From Paraburkholderia bryophila (GTDB lineage Bacteria; Pseudomonadota; Gammaproteobacteria; Burkholderiales; Burkholderiaceae), in the NCBI RefSeq assembly GCF_003269035.1, contig NZ_QLTK01000003.1, positions 186,001 to 250,000 of the forward strand: 64,000 bases of DNA, written 5' to 3'. This document shows, in pieces, positions 1 through 8,675 of this stretch. A program made the translations under genes and the position numbers. Within the stretch, counting starts at the first letter, position 1, and each line of letters starts with the position of its first letter. The notes under the pieces are model-generated. The model was not told the origin of the DNA and did no database searches. It was given only the letters and a program-made list of their open reading frames with translations.

Positions 1-26
1 ACCCGCGGTCATGCCGCGGGTTTTTT
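1..26 (+). terminator. Intrinsic terminator of an upstream gene
   Basis: Bases 1-8 pair perfectly with 14-21 around a TCATG loop, and six T residues follow. It ends a gene lying before the window; lon often precedes hupB in proteobacteria, so lon is the likely but unseen owner. The T-run continues as ATTGCC, a tail shared with two other terminators in this window. Confidence 0.85.
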
Positions 27-244
27 ATTGCCTGCTCCTTTTATCGCCCGGTTATCGCTTGATCTCCATCGCGCCTCGCCACGCGTTTCGCAGCGCGTCT
101 GTCATGCCGCTTTAGCACCGGGTTTCCCAACCTTTGAACAATCGCACGACCTGCGCGCCGACGGGTTGCACGTACATCGATTGACGGCAAGATTCGGTGA
201 TAAACAGGCCTTTGCAAAACCCGCCGAATCAGGCTCAACCCCGC

Positions 245-273
245 TTGACACAAGGGTTTCGGCCAATTCTAAT
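245..273 (+). promoter_or_regulatory. Sigma-70 type promoter for hupB
   Basis: TTGACA at 245-250 is a perfect -35 box. After exactly 17 bases, TCTAAT at 268-273 matches the -10 consensus at five of six positions. Transcription would start near 280, giving a leader of about 80 nt before the hupB ATG. This is the best sigma-70 match I saw in the window and fits an abundant nucleoid protein. The rest of the 335-base spacer (27-361) shows no gene I can support. Confidence 0.7.
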
Positions 274-361
274 GATTCGGCTCGGCGTAGCCCGCCGGCC
301 GCGTGAAGCCAGGCGCTGCAGAGCGCCATCACGATCGCCATACACATTCTCGGGGGTTGGA

Positions 362-634
362 ATGAACAAGACGGAATTGATCGATCACATTGCACAGCAA
401 GCCGACATTTCGAAGGCTGCGGCGGGCCGCGCGCTCGACGCCGTGATCGGCGGTGTCAAAGGAACGTTGAAGAAGGGCGAATCGGTGACGCTGGTCGGCT
501 TTGGTACGTTCGCGGTCGGCAAGCGCACCGCGCGTACGGGCCGCAATCCGCGCACGGGCGCCGCGATCAAGATCAAGGCGGCAAAGGTGCCCAAATTTAG
601 GCCTGGCAAAGCTCTGAAGGATGCGCTAAACTAA
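362..634 (+). CDS. hupB: DNA-binding protein HU-beta
   Basis: The 90-residue protein has the normal length and layout of HU: an N-terminal helical dimerisation region, then the beta-arm that grips the DNA minor groove. The arm is recognisable as GFGTF at 46-50 followed by RTGRNPRTG at 58-66, the HU/IHF signature. HU is a histone-like dimer that bends and compacts DNA in the nucleoid. I chose the ATG at 362 rather than the in-frame upstream one at 197 because homologues begin MNKTELI and a GGGGG ribosome-binding stretch lies just before it. It is preceded by its own strong promoter, and two tRNA genes follow on the same strand. Confidence 0.97.
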   Translation: MNKTELIDHIAQQADISKAAAGRALDAVIGGVKGTLKKGESVTLVGFGTFAVGKRTARTGRNPRTGAAIKIKAAKVPKFRPGKALKDALN

Positions 635-710
635 TGGGCTTGCTGCTTGGGAAATCAGGCGGCAGAAAATAAGCAAGCTGATTCACTGAAGTGGTATTGG
701 ATCGTGAAAC

Positions 711-786
711 GGGTGCTTAGCTCAGTTGGTAGAGCGGCGCCCTTACAAGGCGTAGGTCGGGAGTTCGAGCCTCTCAGCACCCACCA
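711..786 (+). tRNA. tRNA-Val (anticodon TAC)
   Basis: The acceptor stem GGGTGCT (711-717) pairs with AGCACCC (776-782), followed by discriminator A and an encoded CCA at 784-786. The anticodon arm has a five-pair stem around the loop CTTACAA, giving anticodon TAC, which reads GTA/GTG valine codons. The T-arm carries the invariant GTTCGA. Confidence 0.97.
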
Positions 787-837
787 GTTTCCGGTTTAAT
801 CGAGTGTCTCAGTCAGCGCAGTAACAGTGAAGTACAA

Positions 838-914
838 GGAGTGGTAGTTCAGTCGGTTAGAATACCGGCCTGTCACGCCGGGGGTCGCGGGTTCGAGTCC
901 CGTCCACTCCGCCA
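838..914 (+). tRNA. tRNA-Asp (anticodon GTC)
   Basis: The acceptor stem GGAGTGG (838-844) pairs with CCACTCC (904-910), then the G discriminator typical of tRNA-Asp and an encoded CCA (912-914). The anticodon loop CTGTCAC gives GTC. It lies 51 bases after tRNA-Val and probably shares its transcript, which ends at the terminator starting at 925. Confidence 0.97.
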
Positions 915-924
915 GACATCCTCG

Positions 925-951
925 AAAGGCGAACTACGGTTCGCCTTTTTT
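925..951 (+). terminator. Intrinsic terminator after the tRNA pair
   Basis: Bases 925-934 pair with 939-948 around a TACG loop, and the T-run extends to 951. The tail TTTTTTATTGCC is identical to that of the terminators at 1-26 and 5003-5031. Confidence 0.9.
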
Positions 952-1001
952 ATTGCCCGCTGTTGTAAGATCGGGCGTTCTGTTTTTGGCACCCCTCACG
1001 C

Positions 1002-2939
1002 ATGCTCGATTTTTTCCGTAATCACAAACGCCTGATGATGGTCATGCTCATCCTCGTCATTGTGCCGGGGTTGGGTTTTGTGGGTATTCAAGGCTTCCGC
1101 GGCTTCTTCGACGAAAGCGCGAATGTCGCGAGCGTCAACGGTCACAAGATCACGCGCGCCGAATACGACGACGCGATGCGTCAGCAACTCGACCGTGCCC
1201 GTCAGATGCTCGGCGCGCAGTTCGACATGAAGTCGTTCGATACGCCTGAACGTCGTAGCGAAATGCTCGACGGTCTGATCGAGCAACGCGTACTGGCCGA
1301 CGAAACACAGCGCCTGCATCTCACTGCGTCGGACGACGCGGTGCGTCGCGTGCTGCTGAACGACCCGGTGATCTCGTCGCTGAAGAATCCCGACGGTTCG
1401 ATCGACGTCGAGCACTACAAGCAGTTGCTCGCCATGCAAGGCATGACGCCCGATCAATACGACGAGCGCGTGCGCTACAGCATCGCCACGCAGCAACTGC
1501 CGGCCTCGATTCAGGGCAGCGCGTTCACGTCGAAGACGCTTGCGCAGCATCTGACCGAGCTCGCCGAGCAGCAGCGTGAAGTGCAGGGCATCGCCTTCCA
1601 TCCGCGCGACTACGCGGCGAAAGTGCAGCCGACCGACGCGCAACTGCAGGCGTATTACGACGCGCACAAGAACGACTTCGCCACGCCCGCCACCGCCACG
1701 ATCCAGTATCTGGTGATGTCGCCGGCCACGCTGGCGGCGTCCGCGCAGCCGAGCGACGCCGATCTGAAAAAGTACTACGACGACAACATCGCGCACTTCC
1801 GCACGGACGGCCAGGTGCGAGCCAGCCACATCCTGATCGCGGCGCCGAAAGACGCGAGCGCGGCGGACAAAGCCAAGGCGAAGCAGAAAGCTGAAGCGTT
1901 GCTCGCGCAGGTCAAGGCACACCCGGATCAGTTTGCGCAGCTCGCGCAGCAGAATTCGCAAGATCCGGGCTCGGCGTCGAAGGGCGGCGATCTCGGTTAC
2001 TTCGGTCCCGGCATGATCGCCGGCGGCAAGGCCTTCGACGACGCGGTGTTCGCGTTGAAGAAAGACGAAGTCAGCGGCATCGTGCAAACGGACTTCGGCT
2101 ATCACATCGTCAAGGTGACGGACGTGAAGCCGGCGGTCACCAAGCCGTTCGACGAAGTCAAAGATCAGATCTCGAAAGACCTGAAGACGCAACTGGCAAC
2201 CAAGGCATTCAGCGACGATTCGGAAGGCTTCACGTCGATCGTCTACGAAAAAGCGAAGAGCCTGCAACCGGCCGCGGACAAGTACAAGCTGCAAGTGCAA
2301 ACCGCCACGGTCACGCCGCAGCCGGATCCGAAGCTGCCGCCTGGCAGCCCGCTCGGCAATCCGAAGTTCCTGGCCGCCGTATTCGCGAGCGACGCCGTGA
2401 CCGCGCGCAACAACACGCAGGCCATCGACGTTGGCGGCAACACGCTGATCGCGGCACACGTCACCGATTACAAAGCGGCCGCCGTGCCGGCGCTCGACGC
2501 GGTCAAAGACGCGGTGCGTCAGAAGGTGATCGCAGTGCAGTCGGACGAAGCGGCGCACAAAGACGGTATCGCGAAGCTGGCCGACTTTGAGAAGTCCAAA
2601 TCGACCGCGGGTTTCTCGTCGCCGCTGAAGGTGTCGCGCAATGATGCGCAAGGCGTGCCGCCGGCAGCACTGAGTGCAATCTACAAGGCAGACGCGCAAA
2701 AATTGCCGGCCTACGTCGGCGTGGACCTCGGTGACGACGGTTACGCGATCTATCGTGTGAACGCGGTGGTTGCGGGCGCACCGATCGACCCACAGCGTCT
2801 GGCTGCGGCGCAGCAACAGATTGGACAAGTCGACGCGCAGTCCGAATCGGAAGCGTATCTGCAGGCCGTGCGAGCCCGTTCGAAGGTGAAGTTCTTCGGC
2901 GCGTTGGACAGCAGCAATGCGCAGGCGAGCGGCGAATAA
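1002..2939 (+). CDS. ppiD: PpiD-like periplasmic peptidyl-prolyl isomerase/chaperone
   Basis: A 645-residue inner-membrane-anchored folding factor. A short basic N-terminus is followed by one transmembrane segment (about residues 13-33). A SurA-like N-terminal chaperone region follows, with one parvulin (rotamase) domain at about 272-370 recognisable by ASHILI, GGDLGYF and FGYHIVKV, then a long C-terminal chaperone region. In this family the protein assists outer-membrane and secreted proteins as they leave the Sec translocon; catalytic activity of the parvulin domain is often weak. Length and the single anchor match PpiD rather than soluble SurA. The gene stands alone between two terminators. 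A 610-codon open frame on the opposite strand is a GC-rich shadow. Confidence 0.93.
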   Translation: MLDFFRNHKRLMMVMLILVIVPGLGFVGIQGFRGFFDESANVASVNGHKITRAEYDDAMRQQLDRARQMLGAQFDMKSFDTPERRSEMLDGLIEQRVLADETQRLHLTASDDAVRRVLLNDPVISSLKNPDGSIDVEHYKQLLAMQGMTPDQYDERVRYSIATQQLPASIQGSAFTSKTLAQHLTELAEQQREVQGIAFHPRDYAAKVQPTDAQLQAYYDAHKNDFATPATATIQYLVMSPATLAASAQPSDADLKKYYDDNIAHFRTDGQVRASHILIAAPKDASAADKAKAKQKAEALLAQVKAHPDQFAQLAQQNSQDPGSASKGGDLGYFGPGMIAGGKAFDDAVFALKKDEVSGIVQTDFGYHIVKVTDVKPAVTKPFDEVKDQISKDLKTQLATKAFSDDSEGFTSIVYEKAKSLQPAADKYKLQVQTATVTPQPDPKLPPGSPLGNPKFLAAVFASDAVTARNNTQAIDVGGNTLIAAHVTDYKAAAVPALDAVKDAVRQKVIAVQSDEAAHKDGIAKLADFEKSKSTAGFSSPLKVSRNDAQGVPPAALSAIYKADAQKLPAYVGVDLGDDGYAIYRVNAVVAGAPIDPQRLAAAQQQIGQVDAQSESEAYLQAVRARSKVKFFGALDSSNAQASGE

Positions 2940-2975
2940 GCCTTAACATTCGCGCCGATTGCTGCAGCATGCAAA

Positions 2976-3002
2976 AAAAGCCCCGCATAGTGCGGGGCTT
3001 TT
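2976..3002. terminator. Bidirectional intrinsic terminator
   Basis: AAAAGCCCCGCA (2976-2987) pairs perfectly with TGCGGGGCTTTT (2991-3002) around a three-base loop. A-run and T-run flank the stem, so it can stop ppiD from the left and the convergent lipoprotein gene from the right. Confidence 0.88.
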
Positions 3003-3084
3003 CATTTGGCGAGCGTGCCGGAGTTCCAGACGCTTTACCGATAGGGATCGCCAAACGGTTTGCTGCAGTGTTTCAAAGAGCGGA

Positions 3085-3426
3085 TCACAGGCAGCCGCTA
3101 ATGGCGCCGGTAGCGTCGCTACCCGCACCGCCATTCGCGCGGAAACCCACCCACGTACCCTTGCCGGAATACGACGGACGCACCACCGCGGCCGCGCCGT
3201 TAGGCGGCTGCTGGCCCGGGACATACACGTCCACGGCCTGATCGTTAGCCATCGTGTCCTGCGACACGACCTGCTGTTGCGAGCCGTCCGCCCATTTCTG
3301 CGCGATGCAGGTGGCAACGGCCTTCACCGGTTGCTGGCTTTGACCGACAGATTGGACGCCTGCAGGCGGTTGAGCGGCGCAGGCAGAAATTGCCACGGTC
3401 AAAGCGATTAACGGTAGATATTTCAC
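3085..3426 (-). CDS. Small outer-envelope lipoprotein, function unknown
   Basis: The 113-residue product opens with a lipoprotein signal: MKYLPLIALTV, then lipobox ISAC with the acylated cysteine at residue 16. The mature part is short and rich in Q, G and V, with KWADGSQQQV and GTWVGFRANGG as the most distinctive stretches; two cysteines (near residues 40 and 112) could form a disulfide. It starts at GTG (3424-3426 on the plus strand as CAC), chosen because a strong GAGGAG ribosome-binding site sits six bases upstream. I do not recognise a function. Convergent with ppiD, sharing its terminator. Confidence 0.8.
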   Translation of the reverse strand: MKYLPLIALTVAISACAAQPPAGVQSVGQSQQPVKAVATCIAQKWADGSQQQVVSQDTMANDQAVDVYVPGQQPPNGAAAVVRPSYSGKGTWVGFRANGGAGSDATGAISGCL

Positions 3427-3545
3427 GTTATCTCCTCAAGAGTCGCTCAAAAATCGAGCCGGGTGACACGGGATTACGTAAGTGTCGGATAGACCTTGCC
3501 GATCCGTGTTCCCAAAGTTCTAAAAACAAGTTGTCGGCGCGCTAT

Positions 3546-4250
3546 TCAGCGCGGCGAACTTGGTCGAAGGAGCGGCTTAACCACAGGCCACACGTTGTTG
3601 AGTAGCACTGGCTGTGCCTGCTGGGTCGGATGCATCTGATCGGCCTGGAACATGTCCGGTTTGTCCGCGATGCCGGCGAGCAGAAACGGCACTAGCGGCA
3701 CATGCAATTGCTGCGACAGCTGGCCGTACATGGCGTGGAACTTTTGGGTGTAGTCGGGGCCGTAATTAGGCGGCACGTACATGCCGACCAGCACGACCTT
3801 CGCGTGACCCTGTTGAGCCTGCTCGACGATCGTGCGCAGGTTGTCGTCGGTGGTCGAGAGGGGCACGCCGCGCAAGGCGTCGTTAGCGCCGAGTTCGACG
3901 ATCACGATGCTCGGCTTCAAACGTTCCAGCAAGGCCGGCAAACGGGCGCGTCCGCCGCTGGTGGTGTCGCCGCTAATGCTTGCATTGGCGACGCTATAAT
4001 CGATTCGCTCTGCCGCCAGGCGCTGGCGCATCAAGGCAACCCAGCCCGTGTCGCGCGGCAGGCCGTATTCGGCGGAGATGCTGTCGCCGAGCACGACGAT
4101 TACCGGCCTGGCCGGTTCCGGCGCGTTGGCGGCACGCGCCGCGAAGGGCAGCGCAAACAGGGTGGCGGCCATCAGGCCCAAGCCGAATGCCGAAGTCGGC
4201 GTTGCAGAACGCGGCGCCATGGCAAGCACTTTCAACCTACGCTTCACCAT
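3546..4250 (-). CDS. tesA: TesA-type SGNH/GDSL esterase (arylesterase/thioesterase)
   Basis: A secreted lipase-like hydrolase of 234 residues. A signal peptide (hydrophobic GLGLMAATLFALPFAARA) leads to block I VLGDSISAEYGL with the nucleophilic Ser, block III GANDALRG, and block V DQMHP holding the Asp and His of the triad. E. coli TesA has acyl-CoA thioesterase, protease I and lysophospholipase activity in the periplasm. Two starts are possible: ATG at 4250 gives a basic MVKRRLK n-region, and ATG at 4220 gives MAPRS. Neither has a clear ribosome-binding site. With the 4250 start, the start codon overlaps the divergent ybbA start codon within the tetramer CATG. E. coli tesA is also divergent from ybbA. 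Confidence 0.9.
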   Translation of the reverse strand: MVKRRLKVLAMAPRSATPTSAFGLGLMAATLFALPFAARAANAPEPARPVIVVLGDSISAEYGLPRDTGWVALMRQRLAAERIDYSVANASISGDTTSGGRARLPALLERLKPSIVIVELGANDALRGVPLSTTDDNLRTIVEQAQQGHAKVVLVGMYVPPNYGPDYTQKFHAMYGQLSQQLHVPLVPFLLAGIADKPDMFQADQMHPTQQAQPVLLNNVWPVVKPLLRPSSPR

Positions 4251-4935
4251 GCTAAACAAAACTGATCCGGTCATTGAAGTGCGGGGTTTGTGCAAGAAGG
4301 TTAAGGATGCAACGGGCGAGCTGACGATTCTCGACAACATCGATCTTGCTATCGATGCCGGCAGCAGCGTGGCGATCGTCGGCGCATCCGGGTCGGGCAA
4401 GTCTACGCTGCTCGGCCTGCTCGCGGGATTGGACAGTGCGAGCTCGGGCTCGGTTCGACTGCTTGGGCGCGAGCTCACCGAATTGAGCGAAGACGAGCGG
4501 GCCGCATTGCGCAGCGGCTCGGTCGGTTTCGTGTTCCAGTCGTTTCAATTAATGCCGCACTTGACCGCGCTCGAAAACGTCACGTTGCCGCTCGAGTTGC
4601 AGGGCGGTGTGGGCACGCGCGAAGCCGCCACACGTGCGCGCGTTTTGCTGGAGCAGGTGGGGCTCGGCCAGCGCACGAGCCATTATCCGAAGCTGCTGTC
4701 GGGCGGCGAACAGCAGCGTGTGGCGTTGGCGCGCGCGTTCGTCACGCATCCGGCCATCCTCTTCGCGGACGAGCCGACCGGCAGTCTCGACGCCGCCACC
4801 GGCCATGCCGTGATCGACCTGATGTTCGAGATGAATCGCGCGAACGGCGCCACGCTGATTCTGGTGACGCATGACATCGAACTGGCGCGTCGTTGCGACA
4901 CGACCGTGACGATCGAGGCGGGTCGGCTGGCTTGA
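4249..4935 (+). CDS. ybbA: ABC transporter ATPase of the YbbA/LolD family
   Basis: The 228-residue protein has every ABC ATPase motif: Walker A GASGSGKST (residues 45-53), Q-loop FQSFQLMPHLTALENV, signature LSGGEQQR, Walker B ILFADEPTG and the H-loop VTHD. This class (LolD, MacB, YbbA) works with FtsX-like permeases on lipoprotein or envelope substrates. The expected permease (ybbP) is absent: the next gene is pgi on the other strand. The ATPase is therefore an orphan here, or its partner is elsewhere. The in-frame reading extends back to 4048, but homology begins at the ATG at 4249 (MLNKTDPVIEVRGL). Confidence 0.93.
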   Translation: MLNKTDPVIEVRGLCKKVKDATGELTILDNIDLAIDAGSSVAIVGASGSGKSTLLGLLAGLDSASSGSVRLLGRELTELSEDERAALRSGSVGFVFQSFQLMPHLTALENVTLPLELQGGVGTREAATRARVLLEQVGLGQRTSHYPKLLSGGEQQRVALARAFVTHPAILFADEPTGSLDAATGHAVIDLMFEMNRANGATLILVTHDIELARRCDTTVTIEAGRLA

Positions 4936-5002
4936 GGCGACCACCTCGTCACTCGCCTGACGCCAGCCGGAACCGGCGTTACAAAACCGTCGCATCAAAA
5001 GC

Positions 5003-5031
5003 AAAGCGGGCCACGCATGGCCCGCTTTTTT
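5003..5031. terminator. Intrinsic terminator between ybbA and pgi
   Basis: AAAGCGGGCCA (5003-5013) pairs with TGGCCCGCTTT (5018-5028) around a four-base loop, with Ts on the plus strand and As on the other side, so it may serve both convergent genes. The tail again reads TTTTTTATTGCC. Confidence 0.88.
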
Positions 5032-5067
5032 ATTGCCTGGTCAGCGCGATCGCTCGCGCGACTCAAG

Positions 5068-6690
5068 TCACTTCTTCAACGCCGCCCGCGCCCGCGCGAT
5101 CAACGCCGAGGTCGACGAGTCATGCTTCTTCTCGTCCACGCTGGCCGAGGTCAGATCGGCCTCGACCACCTTGCCGAGAATCTTGCCGAGCTCCACACCC
5201 CATTGGTCGAACGGGTTGATGTTCCACACCGACGCCTGCACCAGCACCTTGTGCTCGTACAGCGCAATCAAAGCGCCGAGCGCGCGCGCGGTCAGCGCGT
5301 CGACCAGCAGCGTGCTGGTCGGCCGGTTGCCCGGAAACACCAGGTGCGGCGCGAGCTCCGGCTTGTCCGGACCGGCCACTTTCTTCGCTTCTTCCAGCGT
5401 GCGGCCGAGCATCAGCGCTTCGCTTTGCGCGAAGCAATTGGCCAACAGTTTCGGATGATGGCTGACGAGCGGATGCTCCGGCGTCATCACGGCGATGAAG
5501 TCGATCGGCACGATCGTCGGACCCTGATGCAGCATCTGGAAGAAGGCGTGCTGGCCGTTCGTGCCCGGTTCGCCCCACGTCACGGCGGCGGTCGGGTAGT
5601 CGACCATCGCGCCGTCGAGTCGCGCGGACTTGCCGTTGCTTTCCATTTCGAGCTGTTGCAGATACGACGGCAGGAAATGCAGCGCATTCGAATACGGCGC
5701 AACCAGATAGCTTTGCGAGCCGAAGAAGTTGCGATACCAGATGCCGATCATGCCGAGCAGCACGGGCAGATTCTTCTCGAGCGGTGCGTCGCGGAAATGC
5801 TGATCCATCTCGTTGGCGCCGGCGAGCAGTTCGCCGAACTGCTGCGGACCGATGGCGATCATGATCGACAGGCCCACCGCCGACCACAGCGAATAGCGCC
5901 CGCCCACCCAGTCCCACATCTCGAACACGTTCTCTTTCGCGATGCCGAACTTGATCACTTCCGACGGATTCGCCGACACGCCGACAAAGTGCTTCGCCAG
6001 CGCGCTTTCCGGGCAGCCCTTCTCGATGAACCAGTCGCGCAGCGAGCGCGCGTTGGTCATGGTTTCGAGCGTGGTGAACGTCTTGGAGACGATGATCGCG
6101 AGCGTTTCCTCGGGATCGATCTGCTGCATGACGTTGTACAGATCGGCGCCGTCCACATTCGACACGAAGTGCGTGGCGATCTCCGGTGTCGCCAGGTGAT
6201 GCAGCGCGTGCACGACCATTTTCGGTCCGAGATCCGAACCGCCGATACCGATGTTCACCACGTAGCGGATCCGCTTGCCGGTGTAGCCGGTCCACGCGCC
6301 GCTGCGCACCTGGTCGGCGAACGCGGCCATCTTCGCGCGCTCGGCCTGCACCTGGTCGAAGAACGGCGCTTTCGGGTCGGTGGCGCGCAAGGCGGTGTGC
6401 AAGGCGGCGCGGCCTTCGGTCGGGTTCACGACCTCGCCGGCGAACATCGCGTCGCGGCGCTTTTCGACGCCGGCTTCGCGCGCGAGTTGCACGAGCAGCT
6501 GCAGCGTTTCGTCGGTGATGCGGTTCTTCGAGAAATCGGCCGCGAGACCGCCGCCGGCGAACGCGAAGCGCTCGGCGCGAGTGGGGGCGGGATCGTTCTC
6601 GGGGGCGAACCAGTCGCGCAGGTGCGCATCGCGAATCTTCTCGTAATGCGTTTGCAGCGAGGACCAGGAGGGGAGCGAGTTCTGCGTCAT
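5068..6690 (-). CDS. pgi: Glucose-6-phosphate isomerase
   Basis: A 540-residue cytosolic enzyme interconverting glucose 6-phosphate and fructose 6-phosphate. PGI signature 1 is present as [14 protein letters not shown] (about residues 259-273) and signature 2 as [12 protein letters not shown] (about 490-502). The phosphate-binding SKTFTTLET and substrate-binding GIGGSDLGP loops are intact. Length is close to the family's usual 540-550. The gene is monocistronic, flanked by a terminator on its 3' side and a 283-base spacer upstream. Fructose 6-phosphate also feeds GDP-mannose synthesis, so it is metabolically linked to the bce genes at the far end of the window. Confidence 0.97.
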   Translation of the reverse strand: MTQNSLPSWSSLQTHYEKIRDAHLRDWFAPENDPAPTRAERFAFAGGGLAADFSKNRITDETLQLLVQLAREAGVEKRRDAMFAGEVVNPTEGRAALHTALRATDPKAPFFDQVQAERAKMAAFADQVRSGAWTGYTGKRIRYVVNIGIGGSDLGPKMVVHALHHLATPEIATHFVSNVDGADLYNVMQQIDPEETLAIIVSKTFTTLETMTNARSLRDWFIEKGCPESALAKHFVGVSANPSEVIKFGIAKENVFEMWDWVGGRYSLWSAVGLSIMIAIGPQQFGELLAGANEMDQHFRDAPLEKNLPVLLGMIGIWYRNFFGSQSYLVAPYSNALHFLPSYLQQLEMESNGKSARLDGAMVDYPTAAVTWGEPGTNGQHAFFQMLHQGPTIVPIDFIAVMTPEHPLVSHHPKLLANCFAQSEALMLGRTLEEAKKVAGPDKPELAPHLVFPGNRPTSTLLVDALTARALGALIALYEHKVLVQASVWNINPFDQWGVELGKILGKVVEADLTSASVDEKKHDSSTSALIARARAALKK

Positions 6691-6892
6691 AGCGTCCGTC
6701 TAACCAAGGGCACGAAGGGAGGCGAGCGCGTGAAGCGCTGCCGAGAATGAAGCAACGATGCTGTTAGAGCGATGCCGCGCGGCCGGCGATGCATGAGCGG
6801 TGGGGAAGCTTGCGGCGTTCGCCGCGCGATGCGAACGTGCGCGAAAGCTTCGCCGCCACCCGCTTCGAATCCGACGCGCGGCGCAGTCGTTC

Positions 6893-6922
6893 AGTATAGC
6901 GGCCTTGCGTGAAGGGTGACAG
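6893..6922 (-). promoter_or_regulatory. Possible pgi promoter
   Basis: On the minus strand CTGTCA (6922-6917) is followed after 18 bases by TATACT (6898-6893). The -10 match is good and the -35 partial (four of six). It would give a leader of nearly 200 nt before the pgi ATG. The rest of spacer 6691-6973 shows nothing I recognise. Confidence 0.35.
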
Positions 6923-6973
6923 GCAGGCGCGCTTTGAGCGCGCGCGGGCCTCGCGTGCCTGACTTGCCACATC

Positions 6974-8569
6974 TCAGCCTTCCGCCGACGGATAAAACAG
7001 CCGGTTCAGCAAACTCCGCACCATCGGCGCCAGTTCGCCCGCCGTCAAGCCCGCCGGACCGTGCCCTTGCGCCGTCAGCGTATCGGCGGCGAGGCCGTGC
7101 AGATAGACGCCCGCGAGGGCCGCCTCGTAGCGCGGCAGATGCTGCGCGAGCAACGCACCGATGATGCCGCCGAGCACGTCGCCGGTGCCGCCCGTCGCGA
7201 GCGCGGCGTTGCCGGTCGGATTGATCGCGAGGCGGCCGTCGGGGGCGGCGACGATCGTGCCGGTGCCTTTCAGCACCACCACGCTGGCAAACCGCGCGGC
7301 TAGCGCGCGCGCCGCGCCGAGCCGGTCGCGCTGCACGCCGGGCGCGTCGGTGCCGAGCAGGCGTGCGGCTTCGAGCGGATGGGGCGTGAGAACGCACGGA
7401 TCGCCTTGTGCGCCGCGCGCGGTGAGTTCGGCCGCGAGCGACGGATTTTTCGCGATCAGATTCAGCGCGTCCGCGTCGAACAGCTTCGGCATGTCGAGTC
7501 GCAGCACGTCGTGCAACACCTGCGTCGCGCGCTCGCGCTCGCCCATGCCGCAGCCGATCGCGAGCGCGTCCATCTTCTCGAGCGGCAGCGCGTCGATCGG
7601 GTGCAGCATCAGTTCGGGATGCGGCGGATCGTAGGGCGGGGCACCGTCGCCCAGCAGCGCGAGGTGCACCTTGCCCGCGCCGGTATAAAGCGCCGCGCGC
7701 GACGCGAGGATCGGCGCGCCGCACATGCCGGTGTCGCCGCCCACCACGGCGAGACTGCCGAAGGTGCCTTTGTTGGTCGCGAAATCGCGCGGCGGCAGGA
7801 AGCCGGCGAACAGGTCGGGCGCGTTCAGTTGCACGGCCGTGCGCTTGCTGGAGTCGATGCCGATCGGCGCGACGGTAACCGCGCCGGCGAGGTCGCGGCC
7901 TTGCGCGGTGAACAGGCCCGGTTTGGCGGCGATGAAGCTGATCGTGTGCGTGGCGTGCACGGCCACGCTGTCGCGTTCGCTCTCGCCGACCACGGTGCCG
8001 GTGTCGCTGTCGAGGCCGCTGGGGACGTCGAGTGCCAGCACGCCGCCCTTGCGCGGCCGCGCCCGGGCACGCTGCGAGAGCTGCCGCGCGAGCGTCGCGA
8101 AGACGCCGTCGAGCGCACGTGTCAGGCCGATGCCGAACATGCCGTCCACCAGCCAGGTGTAGCCGTCCAGCGACGCGGGCGGCGTTGCGCTGATCGCCAC
8201 GCCTGCAGTGCGCGCCAGTTCGAGAGCCCAGCGGGCGTCGTCCGGTTTTACTTCGACCGGCATGCACAGTTCCACGGCAATGCCGTCCTTGTGCAGCTCG
8301 GTGGCGAGGACCAGCGCGTCGCCGCCGTTATTGCCGGGGCCGGCGATCAGCCACACCTTCTGCTTCGCGCGTTCGATCGAGGTGTCGCGTGTGATCAGCT
8401 CCTGCAGGAAGCTCGCCGCGGACTTGCCGGCACGCGCCATCAGCGTGTGCTCGGGCAAGCCGGCCGCGGCCTGCGCTTCGGCGAGCCGCAGATCGGTCAG
8501 CGTCAGTAGCGGCAGCGCCTTGTTGCGAGGGCGGGTGAGGATAGGCGGGGTGAGGTCGGCTTCGGTCAT
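6974..8569 (-). CDS. nnr: Bifunctional NAD(P)HX epimerase / ADP-dependent dehydratase
   Basis: A 531-residue fusion that repairs hydrated NADH and NADPH. The N-terminal YjeF_N (epimerase) domain holds GPGNNGGDALV at about residues 77-87. The C-terminal YjeF_C dehydratase (ribokinase-like) domain holds GTGTIVAAPDG and the nucleotide-binding NAALATGGTGDVLGG near residue 455. This fused form is usual in bacteria. I set the start at the ATG at 8569 (MTEADLTPP), since the 31 extra codons of the longer frame look like spacer translation. The gene follows the DadA-like oxidase in the same direction and may be transcribed with it. Confidence 0.93.
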   Translation of the reverse strand: MTEADLTPPILTRPRNKALPLLTLTDLRLAEAQAAAGLPEHTLMARAGKSAASFLQELITRDTSIERAKQKVWLIAGPGNNGGDALVLATELHKDGIAVELCMPVEVKPDDARWALELARTAGVAISATPPASLDGYTWLVDGMFGIGLTRALDGVFATLARQLSQRARARPRKGGVLALDVPSGLDSDTGTVVGESERDSVAVHATHTISFIAAKPGLFTAQGRDLAGAVTVAPIGIDSSKRTAVQLNAPDLFAGFLPPRDFATNKGTFGSLAVVGGDTGMCGAPILASRAALYTGAGKVHLALLGDGAPPYDPPHPELMLHPIDALPLEKMDALAIGCGMGERERATQVLHDVLRLDMPKLFDADALNLIAKNPSLAAELTARGAQGDPCVLTPHPLEAARLLGTDAPGVQRDRLGAARALAARFASVVVLKGTGTIVAAPDGRLAINPTGNAALATGGTGDVLGGIIGALLAQHLPRYEAALAGVYLHGLAADTLTAQGHGPAGLTAGELAPMVRSLLNRLFYPSAEG

Positions 8570-8675
8570 GGCGGCGGGCGATTCGCCCGGGCGCAAGGCC
8601 CAGGGCGAGGAAGCTGGAGAAGCCGCTATGGTAGTGCCGATGAGCGCGCCGCGCGAACCCATCGGCCGGCAACGG

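Noticed and set aside
996..2828. 610-codon minus-strand frame opposite ppiD
   Set aside because: Same shadow effect; no ribosome-binding site and no recognisable motif.
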